Assembly (NCBI RefSeq): GCF_009727055.1
Contig: NC_052353.1
Coordinates: 63,461,088 to 63,525,087, forward strand
DNA length: 64,000 nucleotides
Reading direction: 5' to 3'
DNA from: Benincasa hispida
Taxonomy: Eukaryota; Streptophyta; Magnoliopsida; Cucurbitales; Cucurbitaceae
Shown: one piece after another, positions 12,145-24,753 of the stretch
Layout of the letters: each line of letters starts with the position of its first letter
How positions within the stretch are numbered: the stretch's first letter is position 1
The notes under the pieces: model-generated
The model's input: the letters and a program-made list of their open reading frames with translations, nothing else
Told to the model about the DNA's origin: nothing
The model's database searches: none
Made by a program: the position numbers and the translations under genes

Positions 12145-13923
12145 TGATAACTGGCAGAAATGCCAGCTATTATAAGCCTTTTATTTAGAATCATGAGGGC
12201 TAATAAGTAGAAAATGCGGTGGTAATACCTAGAATTTGCGAAAAATTGAGTTTTGCGTCAATTAACACCTAAATCCTCAATGACCCCAATATTATGCGTT
12301 ACTCCATGCCAAAATGTCTATTTTTGTAGCTATCGCAGGAATCAAACGCATGCGTTTGAAATAAGCAATCACAGACAAACGCATGCGTTGAAGCCAGGCG
12401 ATCGCAAAGACAAATGCATGCACTGAAAGTTGGATCGTATGCGTCCACGCATGGATGTTACGGTGATCGTATGCGTCCAAAGCATGGAAGTTTCGGTAAT
12501 CGTATGCGTCCATTACAAGGAAGTTGTAGTGATCGTATGCGTCCATCGCATGGAAGTTGGGATGATCAAGCGAATGCAGTGATTAATTGGAAATTGCAGC
12601 CACGGAGTGACGACCATAATAGAAGGACGATCGCAAGATGGGTAGAATGCGTTGATGCTTCAGCTGAATCAAGCTCGGACACATACCTTGGGAGTATCAA
12701 CAAGATAAGGCGATGTGAAATTGCCCATACCACGACAAAAGTATCAATGAGCCATAATGCAATCATTATAGCTGTCGGCATTTAAACTCTATAAATAGCC
12801 TTTTGGACCTTCATTTCAAGACATCCGTATTTCTACCTCAAGGCAGAGGTTTGTGATCACAGATGAGAGCTTGAAAGAGATTTTCAGTGAGAATTCTTCA
12901 TCTCCACAACCCAGACCAAGTGACGATCGGAGCATTCGTCGAAGATAGAACTCGAGAGAGACATCTCTACCATTCAACCATGGCACCACTGGCAGCCTTG
13001 ACGCAAAGTCCTTCCTTTCTCTTTTAATCTCTGTGTTGTATTACATTTTAGCTTAAGATATTAAGATATTTTGTGATCAATGCAAAATCTTAACTCCTTC
13101 ATTGTCGTCCTCTTCATCATCTTCATCTCTATCATAGATTATCTTTAGCATTTATTTATCAAAGACAAATGCATGCTTAATCGTGTAGCCTAGAGATAGG
13201 ACGCATGAAGCAACCCACCGAGAGGTGTTCATTGTGTGAGTATAGTGAGTTAATCCTCTTTGCTTGGTGAAAGGCTGTAGCAACGCATGTCTATGGAATG
13301 TTGCATTGCTTGTCTATAAGTTAAATAGCCACGTCTAACTTCCTGAGAAGGTAAAAGATGGAATGCACTAAAGCAAAGTTCGCATTGTTCCTAGAGATAG
13401 GCACAATCTTATGCTCGACGCAACCATGCACTATAGAGATATAGTCATGCGGCTGACCACCGAGAGGTGTGCGATGCATTAGTGCAATGAGCTGGGATTA
13501 CTCAGGCGATTTAACATAATAAACATTACTATGCGTTAATGGTTGTTGTGTTTCTACTTATTCTCATCGCAAATCTTCTAGTACTCAATTTGTTTAGTTA
13601 GGAGTAGGAATAGTATGTACATCCATTAAACTTCTTTTTATTTTTCTTTTCATTGCCTCAAACACAATGCTTCACAAGAATTATTGAGTGACAAGTCCTT
13701 GTGTTCGACCTCGGATTATCCGAGAAACTTACTTTTGCATTATACTTGGCGCGAGTGTAAAAAACTTGTGATAGGAACGTGTGGTCATTGCATATTAGTT
13801 TACTGCACCTTCATTCCGACGCATGGGTGCAAATGCATAAGCCATGTCTAACGCATGAATTCATGTACAACCCCATCTGTCCTTAATTAATAAAATAAAC
13901 AAAGCTTTTCTAAAATTTCAACA
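12145..13923 (+). mobile_element. Family B LTR (B1, full length)
   Basis: It starts TGATAACTGGCAG just after a PPT and ends CAACA just before a PBS, so it has family B interior on both sides. It is about 1.78 kb long. Inside are the GAAA-loop hairpin (12147-12170), a 33-bp minisatellite (about 12433-12563), a probable TATA region near 12790 (CTATAAATAG), and the TTCGACC-linked stem at 13696-13724. A related LTR starts at 62194, and a strongly deleted copy is at 17334-17570. Confidence 0.8.
12433..12563 (+). repeat. 33-bp minisatellite in LTR B1
   Basis: Units begin with GATCGTATGCGTCCA (or a one-base variant) at 12433, 12465, 12498 and 12531, so the period is 32-33 bp. Degenerate half-units lie upstream. 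The long open frame across it (12414-12785) is produced by the repeat and is not a gene. Confidence 0.85.
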
Positions 13924-13928
13924 ACTTT

Positions 13929-13948
13929 TTGGCGCCGTTGCCGGGGAC
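13929..13948 (+). promoter_or_regulatory. Family B primer-binding site
   Basis: TTGGCGCCGTTGCCGGGGAC lies 5 bases after the LTR end and is the best preserved PBS of the gypsy group here. Confidence 0.8.
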
Positions 13949-14057
13949 TTGGTAGCTAATGTTTTGTGAAGTTTTTATGTTTCGCAGGCACCCTTTCAAT
14001 ATTAGGCGTATTGTAGATTGTGCGACCAAACTACAAACAATATTTGAAGTATAGGCG

Positions 14058-14195
14058 ATGCGTCGAAAGTCAAATATTGACCCCGAGATAGAAAGGCTAT
14101 CTGTCGCACGAGCTGGAAGCAGTCTTAGACGCATGTTAACCATCATGCATCCAACAATTGCTGAAAGCTCCAATGGTCAGGGCGCGCCCCCTTGA
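14058..14195 (+). pseudogene. Family B gag N-terminal remnant (45 codons)
   Basis: An ATG 110 bp after the PBS opens a 45-codon frame beginning MRRKSNIDPEIERLSVARAG and stopping at TGA 14193-14195. Position and sequence (Arg-rich start, Asp-Pro-Glu-Ile-Glu, compare the Leu-Glu-Ile-Glu-Arg of the family A gag) fit the N-terminus of Gag. Downstream there is no Gag domain; the sequence goes to untranslated interior. It is either a relic or a short leader peptide of a non-autonomous element. Confidence 0.5.
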
Positions 14196-14995
14196 CCCAA
14201 GCAGTTAAGAACCATCTCCTACGTGGGAGACTCCTTGCGGTGACAACACTACAATTTCTCCAGGGACATCTTCTACTCTATCTTTTACATTTCTTTCTTA
14301 GTTTAGTTTATTATTTTTATTTATTGTTATTTTGGATATGTGGCTGCTTCCTTGGTTGTGGTGCGTTTTCCCCTTGTAGGTGCGATAATAACTCTCTTCA
14401 GTGCGCAGTTACAACAGAAGAATCCTCCACATCTTTCAACGAATGGTTTCAATCGCATGAACTCCAACGCATTGTCACATGTGTTCTTCTACTTAAGGTT
14501 CTATTCTTGTTATCTTTTATGCATTATCCTTTTGGAATTCTCCTTGTTTGACTGTGTTTCTTTGTGATGCTTCTATAATGGTACAAATAATTCACCACAT
14601 CCTCTAACTAGTATCACAAGGCATCCCTTACTTTTAATAGCTTCTTCAAAGTGTGAAAGTCTATAGTTTTATTGTGTGCAAACCTTTGCTCAAACATTTG
14701 TTATCACATTCCTGTTGAGTTTGTTTTTAGCTTGCAGTGAGAATGCTTCCACCCTCTAAGTTTGAGGGGTGGCAGCGGTCTCTGAGAATTGCATTCATAA
14801 CATTGCGGTCATTTCCTTTTTTTTAAAAAAAAAAAAAAGAGCTTTTGAAAATAATAACTCCATTACCAGTGCAATGGGGAAACCCATGTTGACAAGAGTT
14901 GAGTTATGAAAGGCACTTACCCGTAGTTAGATGTCCGCATGACACCTGTGAGGGCAAGCCAAAACGAAGGTAAGTCGCTAGGATCAACGCATAAG
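14196..14995 (+). mobile_element. Family B untranslated interior, left part
   Basis: No coding domain is visible. The stretch has a PPT-like CTAAGTTTGAGGGGTGG near 14755-14772, an A-run at 14824-14838, and one copy of the 48-bp GTAGTTRGATG motif at 14923-14970. It is interrupted at 14996 by LTR C1. Confidence 0.55.
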
Positions 14996-16801
14996 TGATA
15001 ACTTGTAGAAATACAAGTTATTTATGCTGCCTTATTTAAATATTGCAGCCAAAAGAGAGTAAATATGTGTCGATTGTATGAAAATTAGCTCAGAAATACA
15101 ATAAATATAAATTATCGCAATTACACCCACTAACATCATCAAGATAGTAGAAGAGGATATTTCCACAACTGTTTTGTAGGAAACCAAGTCACCGCTTGTG
15201 ATCAAGGCTCAACGAGAAATTGAACAACGCATCTCTGTCACCTTGCACCTGTCAAACCACAATGAAGAGATGACTAACGCAATGACGGCGCAATGCGAAA
15301 GTCGATCCTGAGCTGAATGTTAACTGCATGCGGTAATAAAAACAACACTGCATGCGAGCAATCGATCGAAAGATGCAGCTGAGCGATGCAAACGCGGAGG
15401 ATTGTGACACGTGTACAACTAACCGTTGTGTAGATTAGACGGTCTGATTGCATAACAGAAGGAATATTTATTCCTCCATCTTTGGAATTTCCATAACAAG
15501 AAGTGGGGTCTACATGCCAAGAGTCCAAGCTTTTCACCTATAAATACCCCCATAAAATTCAGAGAAGATATACTTAATACGGGGATAATTGATACGAGGG
15601 CTAATTGATGCTAGATTGAGAGAAAGGCTAAGCTAAGTACTGATCGGAAGAAATCTGGGAAGAGAAGAGACAAGGTCGAGAGGTGAGTCTCAGTGTGAAT
15701 CTTCCAGAACCCTGCCATGAAGTTCTGTGCTTAGATCCTTGCTATCGGTTGAGCATGCCTGAGAGGGAAAGCTCATCCTTCCGCATGATCCATCCACTCC
15801 GACAAGAAAATCTCCATCTAGATCAGCGCCAAGACGTTGGCGATTATTTGTATTTGTTTCTAACTCTATTCATCAATTGTATTTCATTCTCTTAATCTCT
15901 TCATTCAAAAATCATGTATCAGACATTAAATAGTTTATTGAATGTCTTGATCACTTTCACTTCCATTTTTCTGTCTATTTCTATTCCTCCATTAATCGTT
16001 TTCTCCATGAAGTTTTCTTAATACCTTGGTAATTAATATGGATTAAACGAGTAACTTAATCTGTGTTAAAGAGATAAATACGTTTAGCTAAGGCATGCTA
16101 GACGGCATCTTCACCTATGAGAACAAAAGTGAAGATGTCATTCTGATCTGTCGAGAAAAGGTTAGAAGAATGTGTTAACTAAAGTGAGTAGTACTTCCAG
16201 AGATGGAAGCAACCTTGCATTCATTACGTTCATCCTTGTTTCACCACAGAGATGTGGAAACGCAGCCAATCATCGAGAGGTGTACGCCAAGGGAAAAGCG
16301 GAACAGTACTTATATCTTTAATGCAATTAAGGAACTTGTGCTGTTTGTATTAATTATCTTTTCTCTTTCTGATTCGCACATAAAACTTGTCACCGCATTA
16401 CACAATCTTTGCATAATCTTCATAGCCAGCCTTGACCTCAGTATCTTGTATCATGAAACTTGTATCTTGTATCATCTTAGCTTAGATTTACTTTATCGCA
16501 ATTTGTTTTAATATCGCATTTTTACCACTTTACTTTACTTTATCACATCTTTAAATACTTGTACAAACAACCTTTATTAATTTGAAAAAACCTCTGGTCG
16601 CATATATCACAAACATAACACAATAACCTCAAACAGTCCCTGTGTTCGACCTCGGATCACACTGAGAAACTTGCGGTGAATTTATACTTGGTTTCAACAC
16701 AAGGAAACTTGTGACAACGTACAACATACTACAAGAACATTCATTAATAACGCATATCAAGAAGTAGTATCACATATCATCGCATAAATTTTATGTTTAC
16801 A
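14996..16801 (+). mobile_element. Family C LTR (C1)
   Basis: It starts TGATAACTTGTAG with a perfect GAAA-loop hairpin and ends TTTACA just before a degenerate PBS (16806-16825, TATGGCACCATTGCTGGGGA). It matches 31775-33551 along nearly its whole length, including the TTCGACC-linked stem (16637-16672). It is about 1.8 kb long. A CTATAAATAC word at 15539 is a possible TATA box. Confidence 0.8.
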
Positions 16802-16805
16802 AGTT

Positions 16806-17333
16806 TATGGCACCATTGCTGGGGATCATAAACTTGCGTTATAATCATCCATGTGTTGTGTGACATAAGATCAATTCTATGTTGACAATAAGTGCAACTC
16901 CTCTGTCTGGCACAACCCAAATTAAGCAAGACATGAGTTGAGTTGAATATAGAACGCAACCGAAGTTGGATGCCCGCATGACACACATGGGGGTAAGCCA
17001 AAACGAAGAGCGTAACCAGGTTCAACGTAGCATTAGAATAAGTAAATGCATAAGCTTGAATTGTTTTGAACGAACGCATTCTCATGAGCTGAACGCAAAG
17101 TTGCGGAGAATGAATAAAAAAATTTTGAGAAAAGGCTTGCCTAATTTAACTTAGAAAAGATATCTTTGGAGAAGCAGCTGAAGTAGATGAAAGCATTGCA
17201 TCCATAGTTAAAGGCACGAGTAAATTATATTCTGAGAAGATGGTCATCGCAAAGAAACGCCGAAATGTGAGTTAAGAATTTCTTAAGTATAACGCATGCT
17301 TGAGGACAAGCATGATTCTAAGTTTGGGGGGGG
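16806..17333 (+). mobile_element. Degenerate PBS and right 3' interior of family B
   Basis: After the decayed PBS about 140 bp of unassigned interior follow, then the 48-bp motif (16962-17010) and the same 3' interior as 11827-12144. An AGGA-loop hairpin with an 8-bp stem lies at 17295-17314 and the PPT AAGTTTGGGGGGGG at 17321-17333. I see no coding sequence. Confidence 0.65.
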
Positions 17334-17570
17334 TCATAACTGGCAGAAATGCTAGATATTATAAGTCTTTTATTTAGAATCATGAAGGCTATTAAGTAGA
17401 ACATGCGGTGATAATACTTAGAATTTGTGAAAAATTGAGTTTTGCATCAATTAGCACCTAAATCCTCAATGACCCCAATATTATGCGTTACTCCATGCGA
17501 AAATGTCTATTTTTGTAGCCCCATCTGTCCTTAATTAATAAATAAACAAATCTTTCCTAAAATATCAACA
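17334..17570 (+). mobile_element. Family B LTR (B2, internally deleted)
   Basis: Its first roughly 185 bp match the start of LTR B1, and its last roughly 53 bp match the end of B1 (from CCATCTGTCC). About 1.54 kb of B1 is absent in between, junction at about 17519. It lies at the 3' position after a PPT, so it is the 3' LTR of the right-hand B copy. Confidence 0.8.
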
Positions 17571-18653
17571 ATCGCCGTAATCCAAAGAAGAAAGATAGCC
17601 GCAAAGAAGGATGCATCAATACACAATGCGGGCAACAACGCAAATTTGGGGGTTGTATTTTTCCTTAACTTTATTCCAAATTTTGCACTATCGCATCGCA
17701 TTTTAATTTTGAAATTTTTATCACCACATTCTCTTTGATTACCCAATCATTTGACATGGATAAATTTAGTGAGTCGCCGCATGCTGCCTCTTTGCTAATT
17801 ATGATTTCAATGATGAAACACATGCTTCTAATTTTTTTATATATACTAGAGTCAACTTAATCTTAGAAAAGTCACCTCATGAAATATTTCTAGAAGTGAG
17901 AGGTCTGCTAGCTTTCTTTCAAACTCTCTTTACGAGTTTTCTAAGAACATCGCATGACTTCTTTCAATCTTTTGGCAATGAGGACATTGCCGCATTTTAA
18001 ATGTGGGGGTGAGGTATTTATTTTCGACCTTGCTATTTAAAAAAAAAAGGAAAAAAATTGAGAATAACAACTCCACTATCAACGCAATGGGGAAACCCAT
18101 GTTGATAAGAGTTAAGTTGTGAAGGGCAATTACCCATAGTTAGATGTCCGCATGACACACGTGAGGGCAAGCCAAAACAAAAGTAAGTTGCCAGGATCAA
18201 CGCATAATTATAATGACCGCAACTCCGCTGCCAAGAAGGTATAAGTTTAGTCTGAAAAAGAGCGCATTGCTCGTAGTTGGATATTCGCATGACACACGTG
18301 AGGGCAGGCCAAAACGAAGGCAAGGCACTTGGATCAGCGCAAGGTCAGAAAAATAATAATGTCAAGAAATATGTAAGGATAAAATCATTTCACACCCTGA
18401 TGGAAAAGTTTTCTTTTTGAAATAAATCATGTAATGTCCTAGAATTTAGTAAAGTCCTTTTGAAGGTTGAGCTTGCAGTTCCTAGGTCTTAGAAATATTT
18501 TCAGAATAGACTTGAATAAGACTTAAGGAAATTTTGGTGTATAGGATTGGAATGAAGTATCCTTGAGAAATCTAGGAAAAGAGATTTGCGATCAACTTGC
18601 TAAAGGAAATCTTTAGCTTATGCTTGAGGACAAGCATTGTTTAAATTTGGAGG
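17571..18653 (+). mobile_element. Family A untranslated 3' interior
   Basis: No protein domain is visible. In order it holds an AGGA-loop hairpin with a 7-bp stem (17974-17991), a PPT-like TTTTAAATGTGGGGGTG (from 17995), an A-run, two copies of the 48-bp motif 137 bp apart (18136-18183 and 18273-18320), a second AGGA-loop hairpin (18620-18637) and the terminal PPT AAATTTGGAGG (18643-18653) against the 3' LTR. This is the most complete example of the structural layout seen in the group. Confidence 0.7.
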
Positions 18654-21600
18654 TGTGATAACGGGCAGAAATGCACGTTATTACAGTGCTAAAGTCTTAA
18701 ACAATGCTAGATTGTGTTGATAAAATATGTTAGATTGCGTCCAAAAATCATTAAGTTTATAACATTGCGGTCGCATGCGTTCATCGCATTAGAACAGTTA
18801 ACTTTGGTATTTTTATGCAGAATATGCGTTAACGCAAGGTGAAAAGCGCGATCTCAAGAATTTAATGGTCGAGCGCAGCATTACCGCAAGGCTTTGCGGT
18901 GATTTGTGTTCGCATACATCTGCTTAAAAAGGATTGTCGCATAGAGTCGACGCAACATGGCGGGCGCATATGGGTGAAAGGCATAATTAATCATGATGGG
19001 ACAGAAAGCTGATGACGGTCGAATCCGAATTAAGTTGGCCGCTAACGATAACAAGTACATTCAGTTTTTTGGTGACAAATATTCGATGCATCAGTCAGGG
19101 AATTAAAGCCATCCCATTTATGCAATCATAAGAGAGAAGCTGCTCTTCATCCAAACTCTATAAATACCAAAGGAATCCTTCAAAAAAAGAGTTCACCAGT
19201 TCACTTATTCACCAATTTAAGAGCTCAGCTCGTCTTTGTCTATAGTTTTCCTTTTGATTCTAAGGCGGAGCAAGAAAAGAGTAGAAACGTTGAAGATCGC
19301 TTAGAGCAACTCGAGAGAGAACTCTGAGGCGTAGAAGCAGAGAGAGGGTTGACTCTCACGAGAGCGAGATTATCTTTTGAACACGAGTAAAAAGACAGTG
19401 TAAAAGCCTGGGAAGTAAGAGATTGCTATCAGGCTCTTTATTCTATTTTTGCATTGTTGTTTTGTACTTCATCTTTTATACAATGGAAGTTCTTATTCTA
19501 TATCTGTTCCCTCTCTTAGTATGCATGAGTAGCTAAACTAGTCGAATGGGTTGACAAGAACTAAGCCAACATGACCTAGGATTTTCATTGCTTACGATTG
19601 TGATAACTTGTAGAAATACAAGTTATTTTGGCTCTTAAGTTGGAAAAACTAAGGTTTTTAATGATAAATTCTCCTTATTTTTAAAAGAAATGCATGGAAT
19701 TACTCAAACATTAGGAAACTCATGCAAAAGAATGTTTGTTACTAAAATACTACGGCACTAACGCATTATATTGCAGGATTTCAACAAGAGGCTAACGCAT
19801 CATTTCGAAGTGTCATAGGCAAAGTTCTAACGCATGGGCCATGCGTCGAAGGGATTCAACGTAAGGAAGATTCACTGATTCAGGCTGTTTGTGTCAAATC
19901 ACCACTTGCAAGCATGGGCACCTGCAGCAGGCGGTGTCTTAAAAGCTTCTGAGTGTCAGGTGGCTGATCAGGGCATGGACTTTAATGTTGCCCATCATCA
20001 AGCTGGAGATGACCGACGCCTATAAATAGAAGAAATCCCTTTAGAGTTCGAATTTCAGAAAAAATTCAAGTTCTTACTCTCAATATTAGCTTAGTCTTAG
20101 TTTTAGATCTTTAGAGTTGTGATGTGGTGCCAAGAAGAGCAGAAGGGAAGAGAACCACCACCACCGCCGATCAAGGAGAAAAGGAAGCCGAACTTGAGAG
20201 AGACACTTCGTCCAATTCTTATACAAGTGATTATACACAACTAGAATTGAGCCAAAAAGGACAAAAGATTGTACTCTGCGGCTTGACTCAGTTCGTTTCA
20301 TCTCATTTGTCGCTTTCATCATTTCATCTGATTAAGTATTGCTTTTGTAAAAACAATCTAGTTCTTTATAAATTCATATATTTGATCCATCACACTTTGC
20401 CATTGTTTATTCCTTGTTTATGTTGAATGCATCTATACTTCATGCAAAATTTCATTTCAAACGCTTGCCATCTTGATCAATTGGTAAAAGCATCTTTAGC
20501 TTAGACTATTCGAGAGAATAAATAAGCCAATATCAAGTAAAACGCCTAGTACATCTAGAGATAGACTTACTGATGTTTATTGCATTCTATGTTTGACGCA
20601 TGCATCCTAGAGATAGGTTTTGTATGCTATTCGCATTGAGAAATTTTGAATAGAGTCTAACGCATAAACAAAGATAAACAAATAATCTCATTCATCACAT
20701 TCTAGTTCGTGTACATTCATCTTAGATCGATGCATACCATTTGCACTAAAATCCATTTCCACACGACCCATCATTCTCTGCTCAACCCTTTTGTATCTTC
20801 TTGCACACACACAGCACTAACACATTTCTCCATACATTTAGGAAACCCCTACAACAGTTACAATGCAAGTTCTGCGTTAGCTTAATCTGAATCCCTGAGT
20901 TCGACCCTAGACTTACCAGGAACCTAAATTGGATTTATACTTGGGTCTGATTTAGGAAAACTTGAACGTCAATAGAGAAGTGTCATGCGTTCTGTTGCAC
21001 ATCTTTAATGCATCACTGTGTTAAGAATACATCAACGCATCAAAGCATCAACGCATCATTCATACTTAGAACTTATTTTTTTTTCAAATTATTTTATACA
21101 ATACACTTCTAGCTCAAATCACGATAGCAACGAATGTCTTGTTTTATGCTGTGCCAAACATCTCTTTAGTGCTACTCGAGAGAGAGTATGAAGAAAGAAC
21201 CTAAGACTCGAGAGAGCTAGGTTAGAATTTAGACTCGAGAGAGCAAGATTAGAACTGCATAAACAAGAGATAGGGGCTTAGAGATAAGCTCTGTTTGCCA
21301 ACCTGCATCGTATGCATCCTAGAGATAGGTATGATATTATGTGGTTGCCTTATTTGTGTGTGCGTCAGTTTGTCAATGTATAAATAAGAATACAGGCTTA
21401 TGTGTAGGTTCTATAGACTTATCGCATATATCGCATACGTTTTAGCCTTAGAAGTTGTAGCATTCACACCGAGAGGTGGTTTACTATTGTAAGTGTGTTG
21501 CATGGTCGCAAAGCATGAATGCATCCTAGGAATTGTTAGCCGAAACCCTTCTCAACCCGTTCATCACATATTCATCGTATCTTCAGTTTTATCAACTCTT

Positions 21601-21855
21601 TTCGAACTCCGCCGCAATTGTTTATTTTCATTACCGCAAACAACAACCCCAACATCTATTGATTTATTTGGTTACCACAAAGTCTTCTTAAAATTACCAC
21701 CGCATACCATTTTCCCAAGTCCCTAAGTTCGACCATGGACTTACCAGGAAACTCAGTGGGGTTTACACTTGGATTCCATTGAGAAAACTTGAGTGCTCAA
21801 CGCAATTCCACCATCGCATTTTCTCCATAATTTTACATCATAAAATAACGCATCA
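18654..21855 (+). mobile_element. Family A 3' LTR, interrupted
   Basis: It starts TGTGATAACGGGC after a PPT and ends CATCA at 21855, like the 5' LTR. A solo LTR occupies 19599-21120. Flanking LTR DNA at 19499-19598 and 21126-21650 is absent from the 5' LTR, so that copy has lost about 620 bp. Confidence 0.75.
19599..21120 (+). mobile_element. Nested solo gypsy LTR with candidate TSD ACGAT
   Basis: It starts TGTGATAACTTG with a perfect GAAA-loop hairpin and is flanked by ACGAT at 19594-19598 and 21121-21125. It carries its own TTCGACC-linked motif (20892-20923) and a CTATAAATAG TATA-like word at 20019. Its last bases are ...AAATC, or AAATCA if the A of the duplication is counted, so the exact right edge is uncertain by one base. 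No internal region is present. Confidence 0.7.
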
Positions 21856-21960
21856 ACCACATGCCTTATCCACGCATAGATTTTCTCTCAACCACACTTA
21901 GGATTCCTTAAATGCCCAATTAACCTCTCAAATGAGCAAGGCCAATGCCCTTGGCTCTGA
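21856..21960 (-). other. Short spacer with PBS remnant
   Basis: The end of this stretch reads TTGGCTCTGA directly before LTR-like sequence. This matches the left part of the initiator-Met PBS seen at 3111, with the remaining part deleted. Confidence 0.45.
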
Positions 21961-23242
21961 AGGAAATCGAACACGAGGATTTCCATAAGTAGCGGAAAGA
22001 TTATTCCAAATTACAATCATACATGAACTTTACAAATTACAGTCATAAACAAAAACATGCAGTTATGCATTCATTATAGAAATTACAGCATGATACTACA
22101 AATAATCAAGGAGAAATGCTACACATATTTGTAGACTCATCGCCAAGATCCTTGATCACAAACGCTCGAGTAGAGCAACCTCGAATGCTCGTCCAACATG
22201 ACTGCTACACTGCACAAACACCTCGCCCTCAAACTTAGTGATTGCCTCGGTCACGAACACCCCAACAGCATGAACAGCCTCCACAGAACCTCAACGGTGT
22301 CGAGTTGAGTATGACACCACCAATAAGGCTACCTTGGTATTTAAGATGTGAGAATCCAGAGGGTGGGCTCTGTGTGGACTTGGTTTGAGGCAGAAGATGG
22401 AGGAAACAACAATAGTGTAAACGATTGAGAAAGTGGGAAAAGGCTGAACCTAGCGTATAGGTCGATGCCCAATCGTTTAGCAAAAGCTAAGCGATCGTTT
22501 AGCTCATCGCTTAGTTGCGTGTCTGTCACCTACAAACACTACACGATCGTTTAGCTCACTCCAAGTATCACTTAGTAAATCCTATTTACATGATAACTAT
22601 CGTGAGATTCCGAGAGAGAAAAATATCAAGCTTACAAAACTTAACATTACTAAAATTAGCAAAACAATTTTCCTTTTATTTCATAGTTACCATGAAACCA
22701 CCAATAACCTCCCACTAATTGGTTATTAGAGAAAAAGATTTAGTTATCCAATAATTAATATTATTATAAATATAAATGATAACCAACTTATCATACTACA
22801 TTTATAACCTATAGTTTTGATATTTCATCTCATGAAACATATAAACCATAGCTTTTTTTTTTATTCCATGGTACTTAATGTAAATCTCATTTACATTAAT
22901 CCTCCACTAGATGTATTTCATATATCGTACCGATCATATCATATATAATCAAATTACCTCTTGTTAATTTTAACATTTCAAATCAACACCAAGAACTAAT
23001 CCTCAACTGAATCCATTGAGCTACCAAGGGGACCTTATGTACCTGTAGCTCGAAGCTCCAATGGTACGTGAATAACTGACTAAACTATTTAGTTACGGGA
23101 TCCACTATCGATTAACTGCTAGGCACTCCACTAAAGACCAACAGTTCAACTTTCCTTACCACAGATATATTATTTCATCTTAACCAATCAGCAGTGCGAC
23201 AACCCTTCACAGATCGCTCGTAAGTACAGCTCGGCCAATAAC
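21961..23242 (-). mobile_element. Family D copia LTR, left part of a split copy
   Basis: It parallels 3125-4370 in order and wording: leader-proximal sequence, ATCGTTTAG words at 22447-22560, then the 'GCTACCAAGGGGACCTTATG' region near 23021. It is interrupted at 23243 by the element 23248-28780 and resumes at 28786. Confidence 0.7.
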
Positions 23243-23247
23243 CGTTA

Positions 23248-24739
23248 AGTTGGGTTTTATGTCCTAAAACACGTGGTTTTGTAAACATTAGAACTTATTC
23301 TGAGAATTCAATAAAGTTGTTGTTGAATATATTGTTCTTTAGAAATCCAATAAACCTAAGTCCCTTAACTATTATATGTGTACTTGAACTTTATGCGGAG
23401 ACATATAAGTGGGTCAGGTTCGAGTAAATAGTCAAAATGATCTATAATATATGAATAAGGTTGGGCACCTTATTCTGGTAACACTATTGGATGCATAGTT
23501 GGGAACATAGGGTGCAAGAGAAAATTCACTTCTACCCGATTAGGGTTAGTAGAGAGGTTGTTCCCTTCAAGTGCTGATTCTGAGTCTTGAAAAAGAGGTC
23601 TCATCCTCTCATTGGCCTGAGAGGGATTTGATTTGTTGATTGGATCACAAATGAATTGTTCATTAACGGATTAGTGGAACTTAAGGAACAAGAGGTAAAT
23701 TCAAGGGTAAAACAGAGATTCGACCCAGCCGTTGTTGCGAGCAACCTGTGAAGGGTTAACTTACTAATCATGGTTATATCAAGTGGACATAATATATCTA
23801 AAGTGGGGGGAGTTTAGCTATGGATTTTAGTGGAATCACCCATTAGTTAACGAATGGAGGTTAGATCAGTCTAATGAGTTTAGTCGATTAATCCTGGATC
23901 GTTAGAGCCCATGATCTGTAGGTCCGCGAGATCCCCCTACTAGCTCGTAAATGGATAAGCTCTAGAATAGCATGATATGTTAAGTTGAAGTGTTCAAATT
24001 AGAATTAAATGAATTTGAAGAAATAATATTTAAATATGATTTAAATATTTGAAGATGAAATTGTGTTAAAAATTAATTTAATATTTGATGTTAAATTAAT
24101 TAGAATTAATTAGAATTATTTAAATAATTATTTATTAATTTTATTAAAGAAAATTAATTTTGTAAAATTAATAATATTTTCAGTTTTTTTAAATAAAATT
24201 GATTTTTGAAATCAATTTTGATAAAAATTGAAAAAGAAAAGAGTTGGAAAAATTGATTCTCCATTTACTCCCTGAACTAGCTCACCAACAACCTACTTTA
24301 ACTCTTCATTAACTCCAAGCATGAGGTGCATCTCATGCAGCAAGCTTCTTTACATGAATATTTGCAATATATAGAAGATTTTGGAGTGTTTTGAAAAGAG
24401 GGCAACCAAACAAAATTCTGAGAAAAAGTTGAGAGAAGAAGGGTGTTCTTCTACATGGTTGCTGTTGTGAGCTTCTCCAAATTCCCTTAATTTCAGCTTA
24501 TTTTGAGTTCCACTACTCGATCTTGAGCTCCAAAAGGATAGTAGGGAAGATCTTGGGGTGGCCTAGACAAGATCCTATGGAGATTTGCAACTGAATCAAA
24601 GCTTAGAGGAAGTTCTTCAAAGGTATGTCATGAAACCCATTTTTTTCTGTTGAAGCATGCTTTCTTTTCTACCAAAATTAATGAATTAGAGTGCTTATGG
24701 ATCCTGGTTTCTTCCATTGCACATTGGTACTTTCCAATA
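23248..24739 (+). mobile_element. Element E 5' LTR
   Basis: The portion from about 23490 matches 27520-28780 closely, down to a shared AT-rich block with N gap position and the terminal 'CACATTGGTACTTTCCAA' phrase. It lacks about 240 bp present in the 3' LTR (27280-27520). Confidence 0.75.
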
Positions 24740-24741
24740 AC

Positions 24742-24753
24742 TGGTATCAGAGC
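24742..24753 (+). promoter_or_regulatory. Element E primer-binding site (initiator-Met type)
   Basis: TGGTATCAGAGC lies two bases after the LTR end and is identical to the classical Ty1-copia PBS. Confidence 0.9.

Larger units (their letters stand above)
9981..21855 (+). mobile_element. Composite gypsy-like element A with nested elements B and C
   Basis: Near-identical LTR sequence flanks this block: 9981-11082 on the left and 18654-21855 on the right. Between them lie a gag fragment of A, parts of a family B element (12145-17570) with a family C LTR inside it, and the untranslated 3' interior of A (17571-18653). I found no protease, reverse transcriptase, RNase H or integrase motifs anywhere in the block, so it is non-autonomous or heavily deleted. 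The PBS type and gag similarity suggest the Athila/Tat side of Ty3-gypsy, which is an inference. No convincing target-site duplication was found around the outer ends. Confidence 0.65.

Noticed and set aside
12414..12785. 123-codon open frame on the plus strand
   Set aside because: It is an open reading through the 33-bp minisatellite of LTR B1; the repeated GDRMRP-type peptide has no family support.
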